Origin: Methanimicrococcus blatticola
GTDB taxonomy: Archaea; Halobacteriota; Methanosarcinia; Methanosarcinales; Methanosarcinaceae
Direction: 5' to 3'
DNA length: 64,000 nt
Assembly (NCBI RefSeq): GCF_004363215.1
Contig: NZ_SNYS01000010.1
Coordinates: forward strand, 144,253 to 208,252
Positions 8,115 through 17,110 of the stretch are shown piece by piece; within the stretch, counting starts at the first letter, position 1; every line of letters begins with the position of its first letter. The position numbers and the translations under genes were made by a program. The notes beneath the pieces are model-generated. The model was given only the letters and a program-made list of their open reading frames with translations. It was not told the origin of the DNA and searched no databases.

Positions 8115-9689
8115 ATGAAAATTTTAGTCAGTGATTCCCTCTCGGAAGAGGGATTGACGATCTTAAGAGAAAGCGGTTTTGACGTTGTTGTCGATACCGG
8201 TTTGTCGGAAGATCAGCTTGTTGAGAAGATTAAAGGCGTTGACGCGCTTGTTATTCGCAGCGGCACGCAAGTGACCGCACGCGTCATTGAAGCGGCGGAC
8301 CAGCTCAAAATCATCGGCCGCGCCGGTGTCGGTGTTGACAATGTTGACACGGAAGCAGCAACCAAGAAAGGCATTATCGTGTCCAACACGCCCGACGGCA
8401 ACACGCTTTCGGCAGCGGAACACACTTGCGCCATGATGATGGCGGTTGCCAGAAACATTCCGCAGGCTTGCGCTTCTCTCAAATCCGAAAAATGGGAGCG
8501 CAACAAGTTTATGGGCGTTGAATTCAACAAAAAAGTGCTCGGTGTCATCGGTCTCGGCCGTATCGGCGCTGAAGTCGCCAAACGCTTCCAATCTTTTAAC
8601 ATGACGGTTCTCGGCTACGACCCGTTCGTTTCCGAAGAGCGCGCTAAATCAATGGGCATCACGCTTACAACCGTTGAAGACATTTGCAGAAACGCGGATT
8701 TCATTACCGTTCACACGCCGTTGACGAAAGACACAAAAAATCTCATCAACGCGGATATGTTTAACGTGATGAAACCGACGGCACGCATCGTTAATTGCGC
8801 CCGCGGCGGTATTATTAATGAAGAAGATTTGGTTGAAGCCGTCAACTCCGGCAAAATTGCGGGCGCCGCAATCGATGTGTTCGTCGAAGAACCGCCGTTT
8901 GCTTCCGGTCTCATCAAATCCGATAAAATTATCGTCACACCTCACCTCGGTGCTTCTACAGTCGAAGCTCAAGTGAATGTGGCAATCGACATCGCGCACG
9001 AAATCATTTCCGTTTTGAACGGCGAAGGCGCAAAGAGCGCGGTCAACATTCCGGCCGTTCGCCCTGAAGTGATGGAATTCATTTCACCGTACGTCAAACT
9101 CGCGGAAGTTTCCGGCAAAATCGCGGCAACGCTGATCGGAACCGGCTACGATAAAATCGAACTTGCTTACAACGGTGAAATTTCCACAAAAGATGTCCGA
9201 ACCGTCACGCTTGCAGCTCTTAAAGGCGCGCTTGCAGTCGCTGTCGGCTCCGGTGTCAATTACGTCAACGCGCCCGGCCTTGCAAAATCCCGCGGTGTTG
9301 AAGTGAGTGAAAAGAAGTCTGAGACATCCGGCGAATATGCTTCTGTCTTTACCGTGACAGTTGCAGGCGGCGGTAAATCTGTCAGCGTTTCCGGCACAGC
9401 TGTCGGCAACGACATTAAAATCATTCAGATTGACAAAACACGGGTCGATGTTTATCCGTCCGCACACATGATTTTTGCCGACCATGTCAACAAACCCAAT
9501 GTGATCGGCCCGTGCTGTCAGATTCTCGGTGAAAACAACATCAACATTTCCGGCATGCAAGTCGGTCATGTGAAAGTCGGCGAATCGACCATCATGGTCA
9601 TCAGCGTTGACAGCGATGTTCCGGAAGCCGTTTTGAGTAAATTGACGACGGTTGACGGCGTTTTGAGCGCGAAGATCGTTGCGATTTAA
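8115..9689 (+). CDS. serA: D-3-phosphoglycerate dehydrogenase, 524 aa
   Basis: First step of serine synthesis: oxidation of 3-phosphoglycerate to 3-phosphohydroxypyruvate with NAD. Visible are the substrate domain (ADQLKIIGRAGVGVDN), the Rossmann motif GVIGLGRIGAEVAKR, catalytic segments NCARGGIINEEDL and TPHLGAST, an intervening domain and a C-terminal ACT domain (CCQILGENNINISGMQVG). The length fits the long, three-domain type. ATG 8115 is chosen because GGAG at 8102-8105 precedes it by nine bases; an in-frame TTG at 8100 overlaps that site. A hairpin terminator follows at 9731. Confidence 0.97.
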   Translation: MKILVSDSLSEEGLTILRESGFDVVVDTGLSEDQLVEKIKGVDALVIRSGTQVTARVIEAADQLKIIGRAGVGVDNVDTEAATKKGIIVSNTPDGNTLSAAEHTCAMMMAVARNIPQACASLKSEKWERNKFMGVEFNKKVLGVIGLGRIGAEVAKRFQSFNMTVLGYDPFVSEERAKSMGITLTTVEDICRNADFITVHTPLTKDTKNLINADMFNVMKPTARIVNCARGGIINEEDLVEAVNSGKIAGAAIDVFVEEPPFASGLIKSDKIIVTPHLGASTVEAQVNVAIDIAHEIISVLNGEGAKSAVNIPAVRPEVMEFISPYVKLAEVSGKIAATLIGTGYDKIELAYNGEISTKDVRTVTLAALKGALAVAVGSGVNYVNAPGLAKSRGVEVSEKKSETSGEYASVFTVTVAGGGKSVSVSGTAVGNDIKIIQIDKTRVDVYPSAHMIFADHVNKPNVIGPCCQILGENNINISGMQVGHVKVGESTIMVISVDSDVPEAVLSKLTTVDGVLSAKIVAI

Positions 9690-9730
9690 TTTTTGAATTT
9701 AATACAGATTTTATTTTTTAATTTGAGTCG

Positions 9731-9746
9731 GCAGGTTTTATCCTGC
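9731..9746 (+). terminator. hairpin terminator after serA
   Basis: GCAGG and CCTGC form a 5-bp stem with a six-base loop, followed by ttgcttttttt. It lies 42 bases past the serA stop. Confidence 0.65.
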
Positions 9747-9787
9747 TTGCTTTTTTTCTATTTTGTTTATTGTAAGCTCGGTTGGAG

Positions 9788-9971
9788 ATTGTGCCTCCAC
9801 CGGGGGCACAATTGAGTTCGGTCTGTTTTGCTATGTTTTCCTTCTTTTTGCAGCTGCTGTCGCGCGCGAACTGCACCATTTTTCAAAAATTAGCAAAAAC
9901 GCAAGGTTAGGTTTTATCTTTTTGTTTTTCGATAAAACAGAGGGAGGGGAGTGTGTCACCGCCGGTGACAC
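9788..9971. repeat. two related hairpins between serA and mscS
   Basis: Hairpin 1 (9788-9812) pairs ATTGTGCC with GGCACAAT; hairpin 2 (9953-9971) pairs GTGTCACCG with CGGTGACAC. Each is followed by CACAATTGAGTTCGG or its near copy CACAATTGAATCGG, so this is a diverged direct duplication of hairpin plus tail, about 160 bp apart. Between them an 8-bp stem (9911-9918 with 9931-9938) can form. No gene is convincing in 9690-10017: an open plus-strand frame here runs on into the antisense of mscS. Confidence 0.7.
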
Positions 9972-10017
9972 AATTGAATCGGATAAATCATTTGCTGATT
10001 TTTCTAAAAAGATCTTC

Positions 10018-11202
10018 TCAGTCATTCATCCCGTCATGACCGCCGTAATAATCATTTTCATCCTCAATTCCCATGCTGTCATATGTTCCGGTGCCGATGG
10101 CAACGCCGGGCAATACTTTGTTTCTGACGTAAATCTTACGTTGCGGGATGGGAAGTTCAACGCGTTCTGCACGGAATCTGTGAAGGACTTCGCTGTTGAT
10201 GTAATCTCTGGATTCCCATTTTCTGTCATAACGGTTTGAATAAAACGTGACCATGTATTTCAGGCGGTATTCTTCAATATCCAAAAGGAAAACTTCGGGA
10301 ACCGGGTCGTCTAATATAAAATCGAAGTTGTCAGCGGCTTGTGTTGCGACTTCCAACAATATTCTTCTCACTTTTTCAATGTCTGAATTCGGGCTGACAT
10401 AAAAGGTCAGGCGGACTTTGATTTTGACATCCGGAAGCGCGTAATTTGTAATAATGCTGCTTGAGACGGTGGAGTTTGGAATCGTCATCAATTCGTTATC
10501 CAATGTTTTTATGCGTGTGCTGCGGTTTCCGATATCCATGATGTCGCCGACATGTTCGCCGATTTTGACACGGTCGCCGATTTTAAAGGGACGGTCGACG
10601 TAAATCATGGCGCTGCCGAAGAAGTTGCCGAGCATATCCTGGGCGGCAAGCGCGATTGCGATACCGGCAATACCTGCGCCGGCCAAGAGCGGTGTCAGGC
10701 TGATGCTATACAGTTTTAAAATAACCAAAAACGCGACAAACCAAATAACATAAACGGAGATCAAATCCAAAAGACCTAAAAATCGGGCGGTAAAATCTCT
10801 TTTAGAACCGCGTGCCGTTCCGTGAATGAATTTCCGGCCGTAAAATTCCATGACATTTTGAACCAACGCCGACAAGAACCAAGCGGCGACAATGACGAAA
10901 AAGACTTCATTTAATTCCGTCTCTCTGTAAAGTTCCAATCCTTCCGGCGTCAGGATATATTTTGAAAAACCGTAATATGCCGGCAGAAGAAGCAGAACAA
11001 TCGTTGTCGGCTTTCCGAAGGATGCCAACAGAATATCGTCCCATTTTGTTTCCGTTACCTGCACTTTCAAAAGCAAAGCCTTTCGAACTTTTCTCATTAC
11101 AGCAAATAATAAAAATCCGAGTGCTATGAAAAAAAGACCTGTTATGACCATATCATTTTGATTGATATACGGCAGTATAAACTCTGAAATAAACGTATCC
11201 AT
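10018..11202 (-). CDS. MscS-family mechanosensitive channel, 394 aa
   Basis: Releases solutes on hypo-osmotic shock through a membrane heptamer. About four or five helices precede the pore helix: residues about 18-38, others near 70-120, and LISVYVIWFVAFLVILKLY. The pore segment is Gly/Ala rich (LLAGAGIAGIAIALAAQDMLG), followed by the beta-domain hallmark DRPFKIGDRVKIGEHVGDIMDIG and TIPNSTVSSSIITNY. The C-terminus ends in an acidic GIEDENDYYGGHDG tail. It is transcribed alone, divergent from the beta-helix surface protein gene. Confidence 0.93.
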   Translation of the reverse strand: MDTFISEFILPYINQNDMVITGLFFIALGFLLFAVMRKVRKALLLKVQVTETKWDDILLASFGKPTTIVLLLLPAYYGFSKYILTPEGLELYRETELNEVFFVIVAAWFLSALVQNVMEFYGRKFIHGTARGSKRDFTARFLGLLDLISVYVIWFVAFLVILKLYSISLTPLLAGAGIAGIAIALAAQDMLGNFFGSAMIYVDRPFKIGDRVKIGEHVGDIMDIGNRSTRIKTLDNELMTIPNSTVSSSIITNYALPDVKIKVRLTFYVSPNSDIEKVRRILLEVATQAADNFDFILDDPVPEVFLLDIEEYRLKYMVTFYSNRYDRKWESRDYINSEVLHRFRAERVELPIPQRKIYVRNKVLPGVAIGTGTYDSMGIEDENDYYGGHDGMND

Positions 11203-11296
11203 CCTGTTTGCCCCACGCTTTGAAGATTTTAAGCCTTACTCTATAATTAAGTTTTCGTCTGCTGATTCTTGGCAAACTTCCTTCATTTTTTTCATA

Positions 11297-11310
11297 AAAA
11301 TATTTATACA
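11297..11310 (+). promoter_or_regulatory. TATA box for the 774-aa surface protein
   Basis: aaaatatttataca, about 75 bases before the ATG at 11385, in the intergenic space shared with divergent mscS. Confidence 0.5.
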
Positions 11311-11384
11311 CCTGTTTATTCTACACTATCAAAACATTTTATTATCAGGGTTTGATTTTTGAGCAAGTTTAACAAGGGGAAAAT

Positions 11385-13709
11385 ATGCGATTACGTTCGG
11401 TTTTATCTCAATTTCTATTGATTGTTTTAATTTTATTTTGTTTGACGGGGGCAGCTTCTGCTGCAGAGCTTGTTTCGAGTGACGGTTCTGGCAATGTCAT
11501 AATTACTATTGATCCCGGATTGTATGGCAACTCTCTACCAATAAAAGGGACCGAAGATGTTGTGTATACAGATGCGATGTATGTTAATGTCGGGCATTAT
11601 AAATCTAGCAGCAGTTTGGTAGATTTCACTTATAATATCTCAAATAATCCCTCTTTTCATATTTTTATTAATGATTCAGGTGTCCAAAATCTTACTTTGA
11701 ATTTAGTTGGTCCCACATCAACTTCTTTAGATTTTCTTAATCTTGCACTGGGTCCCTCCTCTTCTCTTAATGTCACTTTCAACGGCAATGGACATAACAT
11801 CCTATTCGGGAATTTTGTTGCGAATGGGGGTACCAATGGGTTTGGTAATTTTGAAATTTCCGGATTGAATCTGTCAAATGGTAATTTGGATATCTCAAAT
11901 TTGAATTCAACTTCTCAAAAATTGAATATTAATAATTCTAAAATCAACGGGTCTGTTTTAATTTCTAATGCAGCATTCGGTACAAACCCGACAAGTTTAA
12001 AATTCAATTTCTCGAATTTAGCGGTAACAAACGGACATTTGGACTTGTCAGATATTCGCGCAACGGATTTGCTTGTAAACAATTCAACATTTGAAAGCGG
12101 AGGCATATTCATTTCTTCTTCTTATTCCGACAATATTCCAACGAACATTGTCTTAAATAATGTAAGTGTAATGTTGGAAGGAGATATTGAGATCGGGTCC
12201 GGATCATCAGGTGCATTTGGAAACTTGAATGTTTCAAATTTGACTTTAACAAACGGTAGTTTTAATGCTTTTCAATTTGATATTTCATCCCTTGATATTG
12301 TTTTTAAAGATTCATATGTTAATGGATCAGTTCTCATCGATAAAGATTACGGGGGGGTTTCCACTCGTAACGTTACGGTTTCAAATTTAACTTTAACAAA
12401 CGGGTCATTGGAACTGTCCGGAATAACTTCTTCTAAATTGTTAATCCAAAATTCTAACCTTTCAAATACTTCCTATCTCGGTTCCTATTCTCCGGGCATT
12501 ATCCTCAATAACATGACAGCGACTGATGGAAAAATTGTTAATACAACAGTAACCCTTGGAACTTTTTCTTTGATTTTTTCAAAAGGGGCATATGATATTT
12601 CCGGGAATAGATTCTCTAATTCGGGGTATGTCTTTGATTTTCGAGATTTGAATTTTGTAAGTCCCGTTGGTGTAGACATATATAATAACAAACTTTGCAG
12701 TGATATGGATTATATTTTTTCCACTGGTGATTTTTCTGCAAATGTAACTTTTTATAAGGCACCGACTTCCGGCAGAAGTATTATGGGCGGTTCCAATATT
12801 GCAGGTAATTATTGGACAAATTCCGATTTTACAGGGCATTCTGATTTGTTGAGCGTATCCGCGTTGGGATATTCTGATGTGCCTTATTTAATTCCTGCAT
12901 CGGTTGGTGTCTATTCTGATAATTACTCGCTTACAAAACCTCCTTCAAACGGCGGTGGCGGCGGCACTGAAGGTCCCGCTCCGATTGTAATACCTCCTGC
13001 TGAGCCTGAACCTGAGCCGCCTCAAACACCTCCGGCTAATCCGGAGGATCCGACTCCCGAGACGCCCGGTCCGGGTGCCGAACCTCCGTCCGGCTCTTAT
13101 AGTGCCGGTTCGGGAAGCGGTACGAATCAGATTTTAACCGAGTTGAAAGATGAAGGCCTTTCCACAGAAGAAGTTGTGACAGGATATGTCGCGCCTGCAT
13201 CTGTTGTTCTCGGCGCGACAGCAGGATCTGTCTTATTAATTATTTCCGGTATCATTGACTTTTTCTTTGATGTAACGTCCGGTCAGGTTCGCGGTTTGGC
13301 AAAGGGCAAAGCCAGTCTGAAATTTAATCCTCCGGGATTGTCTCAGATTTTTTCGGCACGAACCGCTTACATGGTGCTGTTCTTCATTTTCGGTATCGGT
13401 GTGATTGATACGTTTTTGGGGGATGCGGTTGAAGCGTCAATGAACGGCGGTCTGCTGACACCTTTTACAGCTTACATTTCCCCGCTTGTCCTTTCAACAA
13501 CCGTTAATATCGGCGGCGGATTGTTCTTTGATGAAGTTTTGGAATTCATCTTCAAAAGAATCGGAAAATATGTCAACCAAACTACGGGAATCTTGGATTT
13601 AATCAAGTTCGGCGGAACCGCAAACGCAATTGTTTTTGTCTGTTTGATTGGGTTGGCCGGCGGATTGCTTGCATTCTGCGTTTATTTCCTGGAATGGACT
13701 CTCATTTAA
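11385..13709 (+). CDS. secreted beta-helix surface protein with a polytopic C-terminal membrane domain, 774 aa
   Basis: A signal peptide (residues 1-27, ending TGAASAAEL) is followed by about 480 residues of Asn/Ser/Leu/Ile-rich repeats (SNLTLTNGSLELSGI and variants) typical of right-handed beta-helix or adhesin folds, with many N-glycosylation sequons. A Pro/Glu-rich linker (about 520-575) leads to a C-terminal domain with about four hydrophobic segments (VLGATAGSVLLIISGIIDFF; YMVLFFIFGIGVIDTFLG; the stretch before GGGLFFDEVLEF; AIVFVCLIGLAGGLLAFCVYF). Most surface adhesins end in one anchor helix, so the polytopic end is unusual. Codons are AT-rich and repetitive. Function unknown; cell-surface attachment is inferred. 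Confidence 0.85.
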   Translation: MRLRSVLSQFLLIVLILFCLTGAASAAELVSSDGSGNVIITIDPGLYGNSLPIKGTEDVVYTDAMYVNVGHYKSSSSLVDFTYNISNNPSFHIFINDSGVQNLTLNLVGPTSTSLDFLNLALGPSSSLNVTFNGNGHNILFGNFVANGGTNGFGNFEISGLNLSNGNLDISNLNSTSQKLNINNSKINGSVLISNAAFGTNPTSLKFNFSNLAVTNGHLDLSDIRATDLLVNNSTFESGGIFISSSYSDNIPTNIVLNNVSVMLEGDIEIGSGSSGAFGNLNVSNLTLTNGSFNAFQFDISSLDIVFKDSYVNGSVLIDKDYGGVSTRNVTVSNLTLTNGSLELSGITSSKLLIQNSNLSNTSYLGSYSPGIILNNMTATDGKIVNTTVTLGTFSLIFSKGAYDISGNRFSNSGYVFDFRDLNFVSPVGVDIYNNKLCSDMDYIFSTGDFSANVTFYKAPTSGRSIMGGSNIAGNYWTNSDFTGHSDLLSVSALGYSDVPYLIPASVGVYSDNYSLTKPPSNGGGGGTEGPAPIVIPPAEPEPEPPQTPPANPEDPTPETPGPGAEPPSGSYSAGSGSGTNQILTELKDEGLSTEEVVTGYVAPASVVLGATAGSVLLIISGIIDFFFDVTSGQVRGLAKGKASLKFNPPGLSQIFSARTAYMVLFFIFGIGVIDTFLGDAVEASMNGGLLTPFTAYISPLVLSTTVNIGGGLFFDEVLEFIFKRIGKYVNQTTGILDLIKFGGTANAIVFVCLIGLAGGLLAFCVYFLEWTLI

Positions 13710-13790
13710 ATTCAATTCAAAAAATATTTGGTGCTTAAAACAGAATCGTGCAGCATCCTTGTTTTAAATCGCTGTGCGCTGTTTTAAGAA

Positions 13791-13803
13791 ACCTTTATAT
13801 GCC
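13791..13803 (+). promoter_or_regulatory. TATA box for the rpl18e ribosomal operon
   Basis: acctttatatgcc after a purine-rich gttttaagaa (possible BRE). The leader to the rpl18e start is about 150 bases, long for an archaeal message, and could hold regulation. Confidence 0.6.
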
Positions 13804-13978
13804 ATTACTCCTTTCTAAGCGGTCACCTATAGGAAAATAGCGTATATCTGATTTTGTAAGATATCTTTTTTGATATTAATTTCAGGGTACTTTATTTTCG
13901 AACGCAACCTGCTTTTCATATTTTTAAGCAAACTGCGTGAGTAGGATTTTTATTCAAAAAATCTTGCGGAGGAAAATA

Positions 13979-14359
13979 ATGGGTAAGAGAACACTTGTAA
14001 AGCTCTCGAGAAAGACAAATCCGAGAATGATTAACCTTATTTTGACGCTTAAAAGCGCCAGTACAGAAAATGATGCACCGATCTGGGCCGCAATTGCCAA
14101 GAAATTGGAAAACCCGTCCAGAAACTATGCCGATGTCAATTTGAGTCAAATCAACAGACACGCAAAGGAAAATGATGTCCTTTTGGTTCCGGGAAAAGTC
14201 CTCGGTGCCGGTGACGTTACCTTCCCCGTGACCGTTGCAGCTTTGAACTTCAGTGTCGGTGCGTTTGAGAAAATCACCGCAGCAGGCGGCACATGTGTCC
14301 GTATCGAAGACATCATCGAAGAGAACCCGACAGGTTCCGGCATCAGAATTTTCCAGTGA
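13979..14359 (+). CDS. rpl18e: 50S ribosomal protein L18e, 126 aa
   Basis: Archaeal/eukaryotic-type large-subunit protein. The sequence [20 protein letters not shown], the central [21 protein letters not shown] and the [16 protein letters not shown] segment are diagnostic. The start at 13979 is fixed by GCGGAGG seven bases upstream; the frame is open further upstream but without a ribosome site. First gene of the conserved operon with L13, S9, RpoN, RpoK and S2. Confidence 0.97.
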   Translation: MGKRTLVKLSRKTNPRMINLILTLKSASTENDAPIWAAIAKKLENPSRNYADVNLSQINRHAKENDVLLVPGKVLGAGDVTFPVTVAALNFSVGAFEKITAAGGTCVRIEDIIEENPTGSGIRIFQ

Positions 14360-14370
14360 GGTGCAAAGAC

Positions 14371-14793
14371 ATGACAGTTATTGACGCAAACGGATTAATT
14401 ATGGGACGTCTGGCAAGTATTGTCGCAAAGCGTCTCCTTGCCGGTGAAAAGATCGATATTATCAACGCCGAAAACGCGGTTGTTTCCGGAAACAGATACA
14501 CTATTTTTGCAGACTACCGCCACTCTGTCGAGAGAGGAAGACCCGAATACGGTCCCTACTTCCCGAAGAGACCGGAGAGAATCTTGAAAAGAACAGTTCG
14601 CGGAATGCTCCCTTACAAAAGACAGAGCGGCCGCAATGCAATGGCAAATCTCAAAGTCCACATGGGTGTGCCGGCAGAACTGAAAAGCGCAAAAGCCGAA
14701 ACAATTGAAGCCGCAAGTATGACACGCCTCAGCTCCGCAAAATATGTGAAGCTCGGTGAAATCGGCAAGAATCTCGGCGCTAAAGTGGAGTGA
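14371..14793 (+). CDS. rpl13: 50S ribosomal protein L13, 140 aa
   Basis: Large-subunit assembly protein. [20 protein letters not shown] at the N-terminus and [20 protein letters not shown] match the family, and the length is usual for archaea. GAGGTG lies seven bases before the ATG and twelve bases separate it from L18e. Its stop overlaps the ribosome-site region of rps9, consistent with translational coupling. Confidence 0.97.
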   Translation: MTVIDANGLIMGRLASIVAKRLLAGEKIDIINAENAVVSGNRYTIFADYRHSVERGRPEYGPYFPKRPERILKRTVRGMLPYKRQSGRNAMANLKVHMGVPAELKSAKAETIEAASMTRLSSAKYVKLGEIGKNLGAKVE

Positions 14794-14798
14794 TTCAA

Positions 14799-15206
14799 AT
14801 GGCAGAAAAAGTTGTAAACACTTCAGGTAAACATAAAACCGCCGTTGCCAGAGCAACCGTTAAGAGCGGAACAGGCATCGTCAGAATTAACAAAATCCCG
14901 CTTCCGATTTACGGCAACTGGCTCGTGAACCAAAAAGTTTCCGAACCCGTTAACATCGCCGGTGAAGCGGTCATTTCCAAGCTCGACATCATCGTCACCG
15001 TTCAGGGCGGCGGCTTTGTCGGCCAGGCAAACGCAGCCCGCACAGCAATCGCAAAAGGTATCGTTGAATTCACCAACGACACAGCTGTTCGCGATGCATT
15101 TGCAGAATTTGACAGAAGCTTGCTTGTCAGCGACTCCAGACAGAAAGAACCGAAATACTTCGGTGGTCCGGGCGCCAGAGCAAAATACCAGAAATCTTAC
15201 AGATAA
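14799..15206 (+). CDS. rps9: 30S ribosomal protein S9, 135 aa
   Basis: Small-subunit protein whose C-terminal tail reaches the P-site tRNA. Family marks are [19 protein letters not shown], the [20 protein letters not shown] motif and the terminal basic tail ending KYQKSYR. ATG 14799 is preceded by GGAG (14787-14790). It starts five bases after the L13 stop. Confidence 0.97.
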   Translation: MAEKVVNTSGKHKTAVARATVKSGTGIVRINKIPLPIYGNWLVNQKVSEPVNIAGEAVISKLDIIVTVQGGGFVGQANAARTAIAKGIVEFTNDTAVRDAFAEFDRSLLVSDSRQKEPKYFGGPGARAKYQKSYR

Positions 15207-15217
15207 AGTGATAAAAC

Positions 15218-15406
15218 ATGTTACCGGTCCGTTGTTTTTCATGCGGGAAAGTCATTGCTTCCGGATATGAAGAATTTAAAGCACGCGTTGAAGCAGGTGA
15301 GGATAAAGGCCAGGTCTTAAATGACCTCGGCTATTCCAGATATTGCTGCAGACGAATGCTTTTGAGTCATATCGAAATGGTTGACGTGATTGCGCCGTAT
15401 CAGTAA
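15218..15406 (+). CDS. rpoN: RNA polymerase subunit N, 62 aa
   Basis: Archaeal counterpart of eukaryotic Rpb10, a zinc-bound assembly subunit that holds RpoD and RpoL. Zinc ligands are CFSCGK near the N-terminus and the paired Cys of [15 protein letters not shown]. Full length. It follows S9 by 11 bases in the same operon. This is not bacterial sigma-54, which shares the symbol. Confidence 0.97.
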   Translation: MLPVRCFSCGKVIASGYEEFKARVEAGEDKGQVLNDLGYSRYCCRRMLLSHIEMVDVIAPYQ

Positions 15407-15440
15407 AAACTAAAAAAATCAATTGAATTGATGCACAAAC

Positions 15441-15465
15441 GACAGAGGCAGTTTATTCCTCTGTC
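15441..15465 (+). promoter_or_regulatory. intercistronic hairpin between rpoN and rpoK
   Basis: GACAGAGG and CCTCTGTC form a perfect 8-bp stem with a nine-base loop in the 107-base gap between rpoN and rpoK. There is no U-tract after it, so processing or mRNA stability is as likely as termination. Confidence 0.55.
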
Positions 15466-15513
15466 CGTTTCACATTCAGAAACAGCAACGGACATTGTTC
15501 CGGGTGAAAGGGT

Positions 15514-15699
15514 ATGAAACTTCAAGTACAAGAATACACGCGGTTCGAAAGAGCCAGAATTGTCGGTGCCCGCGCCCTTCAAATTTCAATGGGTGCCCCC
15601 GTCTTAATTCAAGATTATGAAAAATCGGGCGTTGATCCGCTCTATATCGCTCTCGAAGAGTTTGAAAGAGGCGTCGTTCCGATTACCGTCAAAAGATAA
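15514..15699 (+). CDS. rpoK: RNA polymerase subunit K (Rpb6/omega), 61 aa
   Basis: The omega/Rpb6 equivalent, which clamps the largest subunit. [25 protein letters not shown] is the family core and [20 protein letters not shown] the end. It has the minimal archaeal length. GGGTGAAAGGG precedes the ATG. In many euryarchaea enolase lies between rpoK and rps2; here only 140 bases separate them. Confidence 0.97.
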   Translation: MKLQVQEYTRFERARIVGARALQISMGAPVLIQDYEKSGVDPLYIALEEFERGVVPITVKR

Positions 15700-15839
15700 A
15701 ACAGATCCGGCGGTTCAAGTCACGAATTCGAGTCGGCAGGATTCGAAGAAATATTGTGATTACAATCATCACTCATCGAATTAAGGAAATTTAAACATTA
15801 AGGAACCAAATTTAAATTCAATTTTCAGGTGAATAATCT

Positions 15840-16466
15840 ATGGAAAATCAAGAAACACCCGCAGTTGAAGAAACTGCAGCAAACGAACAGAATTACCTCG
15901 TCTCAATTGACGAATACTTGGCAGCCGGTGTCCACATCGGTACCCAGCAGAAAACAAAAGACATGATGCGCTTTGTTTACCGCGTCAGAACCGACGGTCT
16001 TTATGTCCTTGACATTCAGTCCACCGACGAAAGAATTATCGCAGCAGCAGAATTACTTTCCAAATTTGACATTTCTCGTGTTTTGGTTGTCTCTTCCAGA
16101 CAATACGGTCAGTACCCTGCAAAAATGTTCGCAAAAGCAACAGGCTGCCGCTCCGCACTCGGACGCTTTATTCCGGGCATGCTCACCAACCCGAAAATGG
16201 ACAGCTATTTCGAACCCGAAATCGTTATCGTTACAGACCCGGCCGGTGACGCTCAGGTGATTAAAGAAGCTTATGACATCAACATCCCTGTTGTTGCGCT
16301 TGCTGACTCCAACAACCTGACCAAGAACGTTGACCTTGTCATTCCGACAAACAACAAAGGAAGAAAAGCACTTTCACTCGTTTACTGGCTTTTGGCAAGA
16401 GAACTCTGCAAAGCAAACGGAACACCGTTCAACTACGAACTCTCCAACTTTGAAGTTCCGTTGTAA
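15840..16466 (+). CDS. rps2: 30S ribosomal protein S2, 208 aa
   Basis: Archaeal S2 (eukaryotic SA homologue). [50 protein letters not shown] and the metal-site-like [11 protein letters not shown] are family marks. A short acidic N-terminal extension ([15 protein letters not shown]) is present. AGGTGA is about seven bases before the ATG. Last gene of the operon; a strong hairpin terminator follows. The gap between rpoK and this gene can fold (ATTGT/ACAAT within TTCGA-rich arms) and may be a leader. Confidence 0.97.
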   Translation: MENQETPAVEETAANEQNYLVSIDEYLAAGVHIGTQQKTKDMMRFVYRVRTDGLYVLDIQSTDERIIAAAELLSKFDISRVLVVSSRQYGQYPAKMFAKATGCRSALGRFIPGMLTNPKMDSYFEPEIVIVTDPAGDAQVIKEAYDINIPVVALADSNNLTKNVDLVIPTNNKGRKALSLVYWLLARELCKANGTPFNYELSNFEVPL

Positions 16467-16503
16467 TTGAGCTGATTTTTTCAATTAATTTTATTAACTC
16501 TTT

Positions 16504-16522
16504 GAACAAGGTTTCCTTGTTC
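16504..16522 (+). terminator. hairpin terminator of the ribosomal operon
   Basis: GAACAAGG - ttt - CCTTGTTC, a perfect 8-bp stem followed by atttttcttttctttttt. Confidence 0.85.
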
Positions 16523-16742
16523 ATTTTTCTTTTCTTTTTTCTCATCTCTGATTCTTTTTTTGGTTTTTCTCATTTCCAATTCTTTTCTTTTGGTTTTTTT
16601 GTTTTCTATTCTGTATTTGTGTGCTCTTCTTTCTCTCTTTTCAATTTTATGCAACAGTCCAAACTTCTAAAAAATTTTTAACTTCAATTCAAATTGCAGT
16701 TAAAGTAAGTGATTTAATACATCGGCCGTTTTATTCCTTGCT

Positions 16743-16863
16743 CCTTGAACGAAAAACACATTATACACTTCCCGAAAAACGATTTATCCTGTAATCCACG
16801 GATATGAACCCCTCGTTCCAAACCCGAACCCATTCCCGCAAAGTGTTTGTTTTTCGTTCGAGG
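16743..16863. repeat. 121-bp element with imperfect terminal inverted repeats
   Basis: The left arm CCTTGAACGAAAAACAC (16743-16759) is inverted at the right end, whose reverse complement begins CCTCGAACGAAAAACA (16848-16863). A shorter cactt/aagtg match continues each arm inward. It carries no coding frame. It lies in the 16467-17110 gap, which otherwise contains the operon terminator, a T-rich tract and the thiL promoter. Size and layout resemble a MITE or structured element. Confidence 0.6.
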
Positions 16864-16968
16864 TTTGATCTAATCACTGATAATCGCACTGACAATCACT
16901 GATATTTACACCGGTAATTGTTCTCAAATCGGTATGGTGTTCGCAATTTTGTTTGATTGTTTTTAAAC

Positions 16969-16981
16969 AACTTTAAATACC
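16969..16981 (+). promoter_or_regulatory. TATA box for thiL
   Basis: aactttaaatacc after ttttaaac, about 130 bases before the preferred thiL start. I looked for a TPP riboswitch in this leader and saw no CUGAGA/ACCUGA core. Confidence 0.45.
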
Positions 16982-17110
16982 AAGTATCAGATAATATACT
17001 TTAATTCGAAGCAACTCGATTGAGGTTTTTTGATAAATACGCTACAAGCAAAACATTTTTTCTAAATCGTATTCAAATTGTTTTTAAAAATGGATTCCGG
17101 TGTCATTTAT

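Noticed and set aside
9763..10239. Plus-strand open frame of 158 codons between serA and mscS
   Set aside because: It crosses two hairpins and runs 220 bases into the antisense of mscS; the product shows no recognisable pattern.
16870..17110. TPP riboswitch upstream of thiL
   Set aside because: The conserved core segments of the THI element are not visible.
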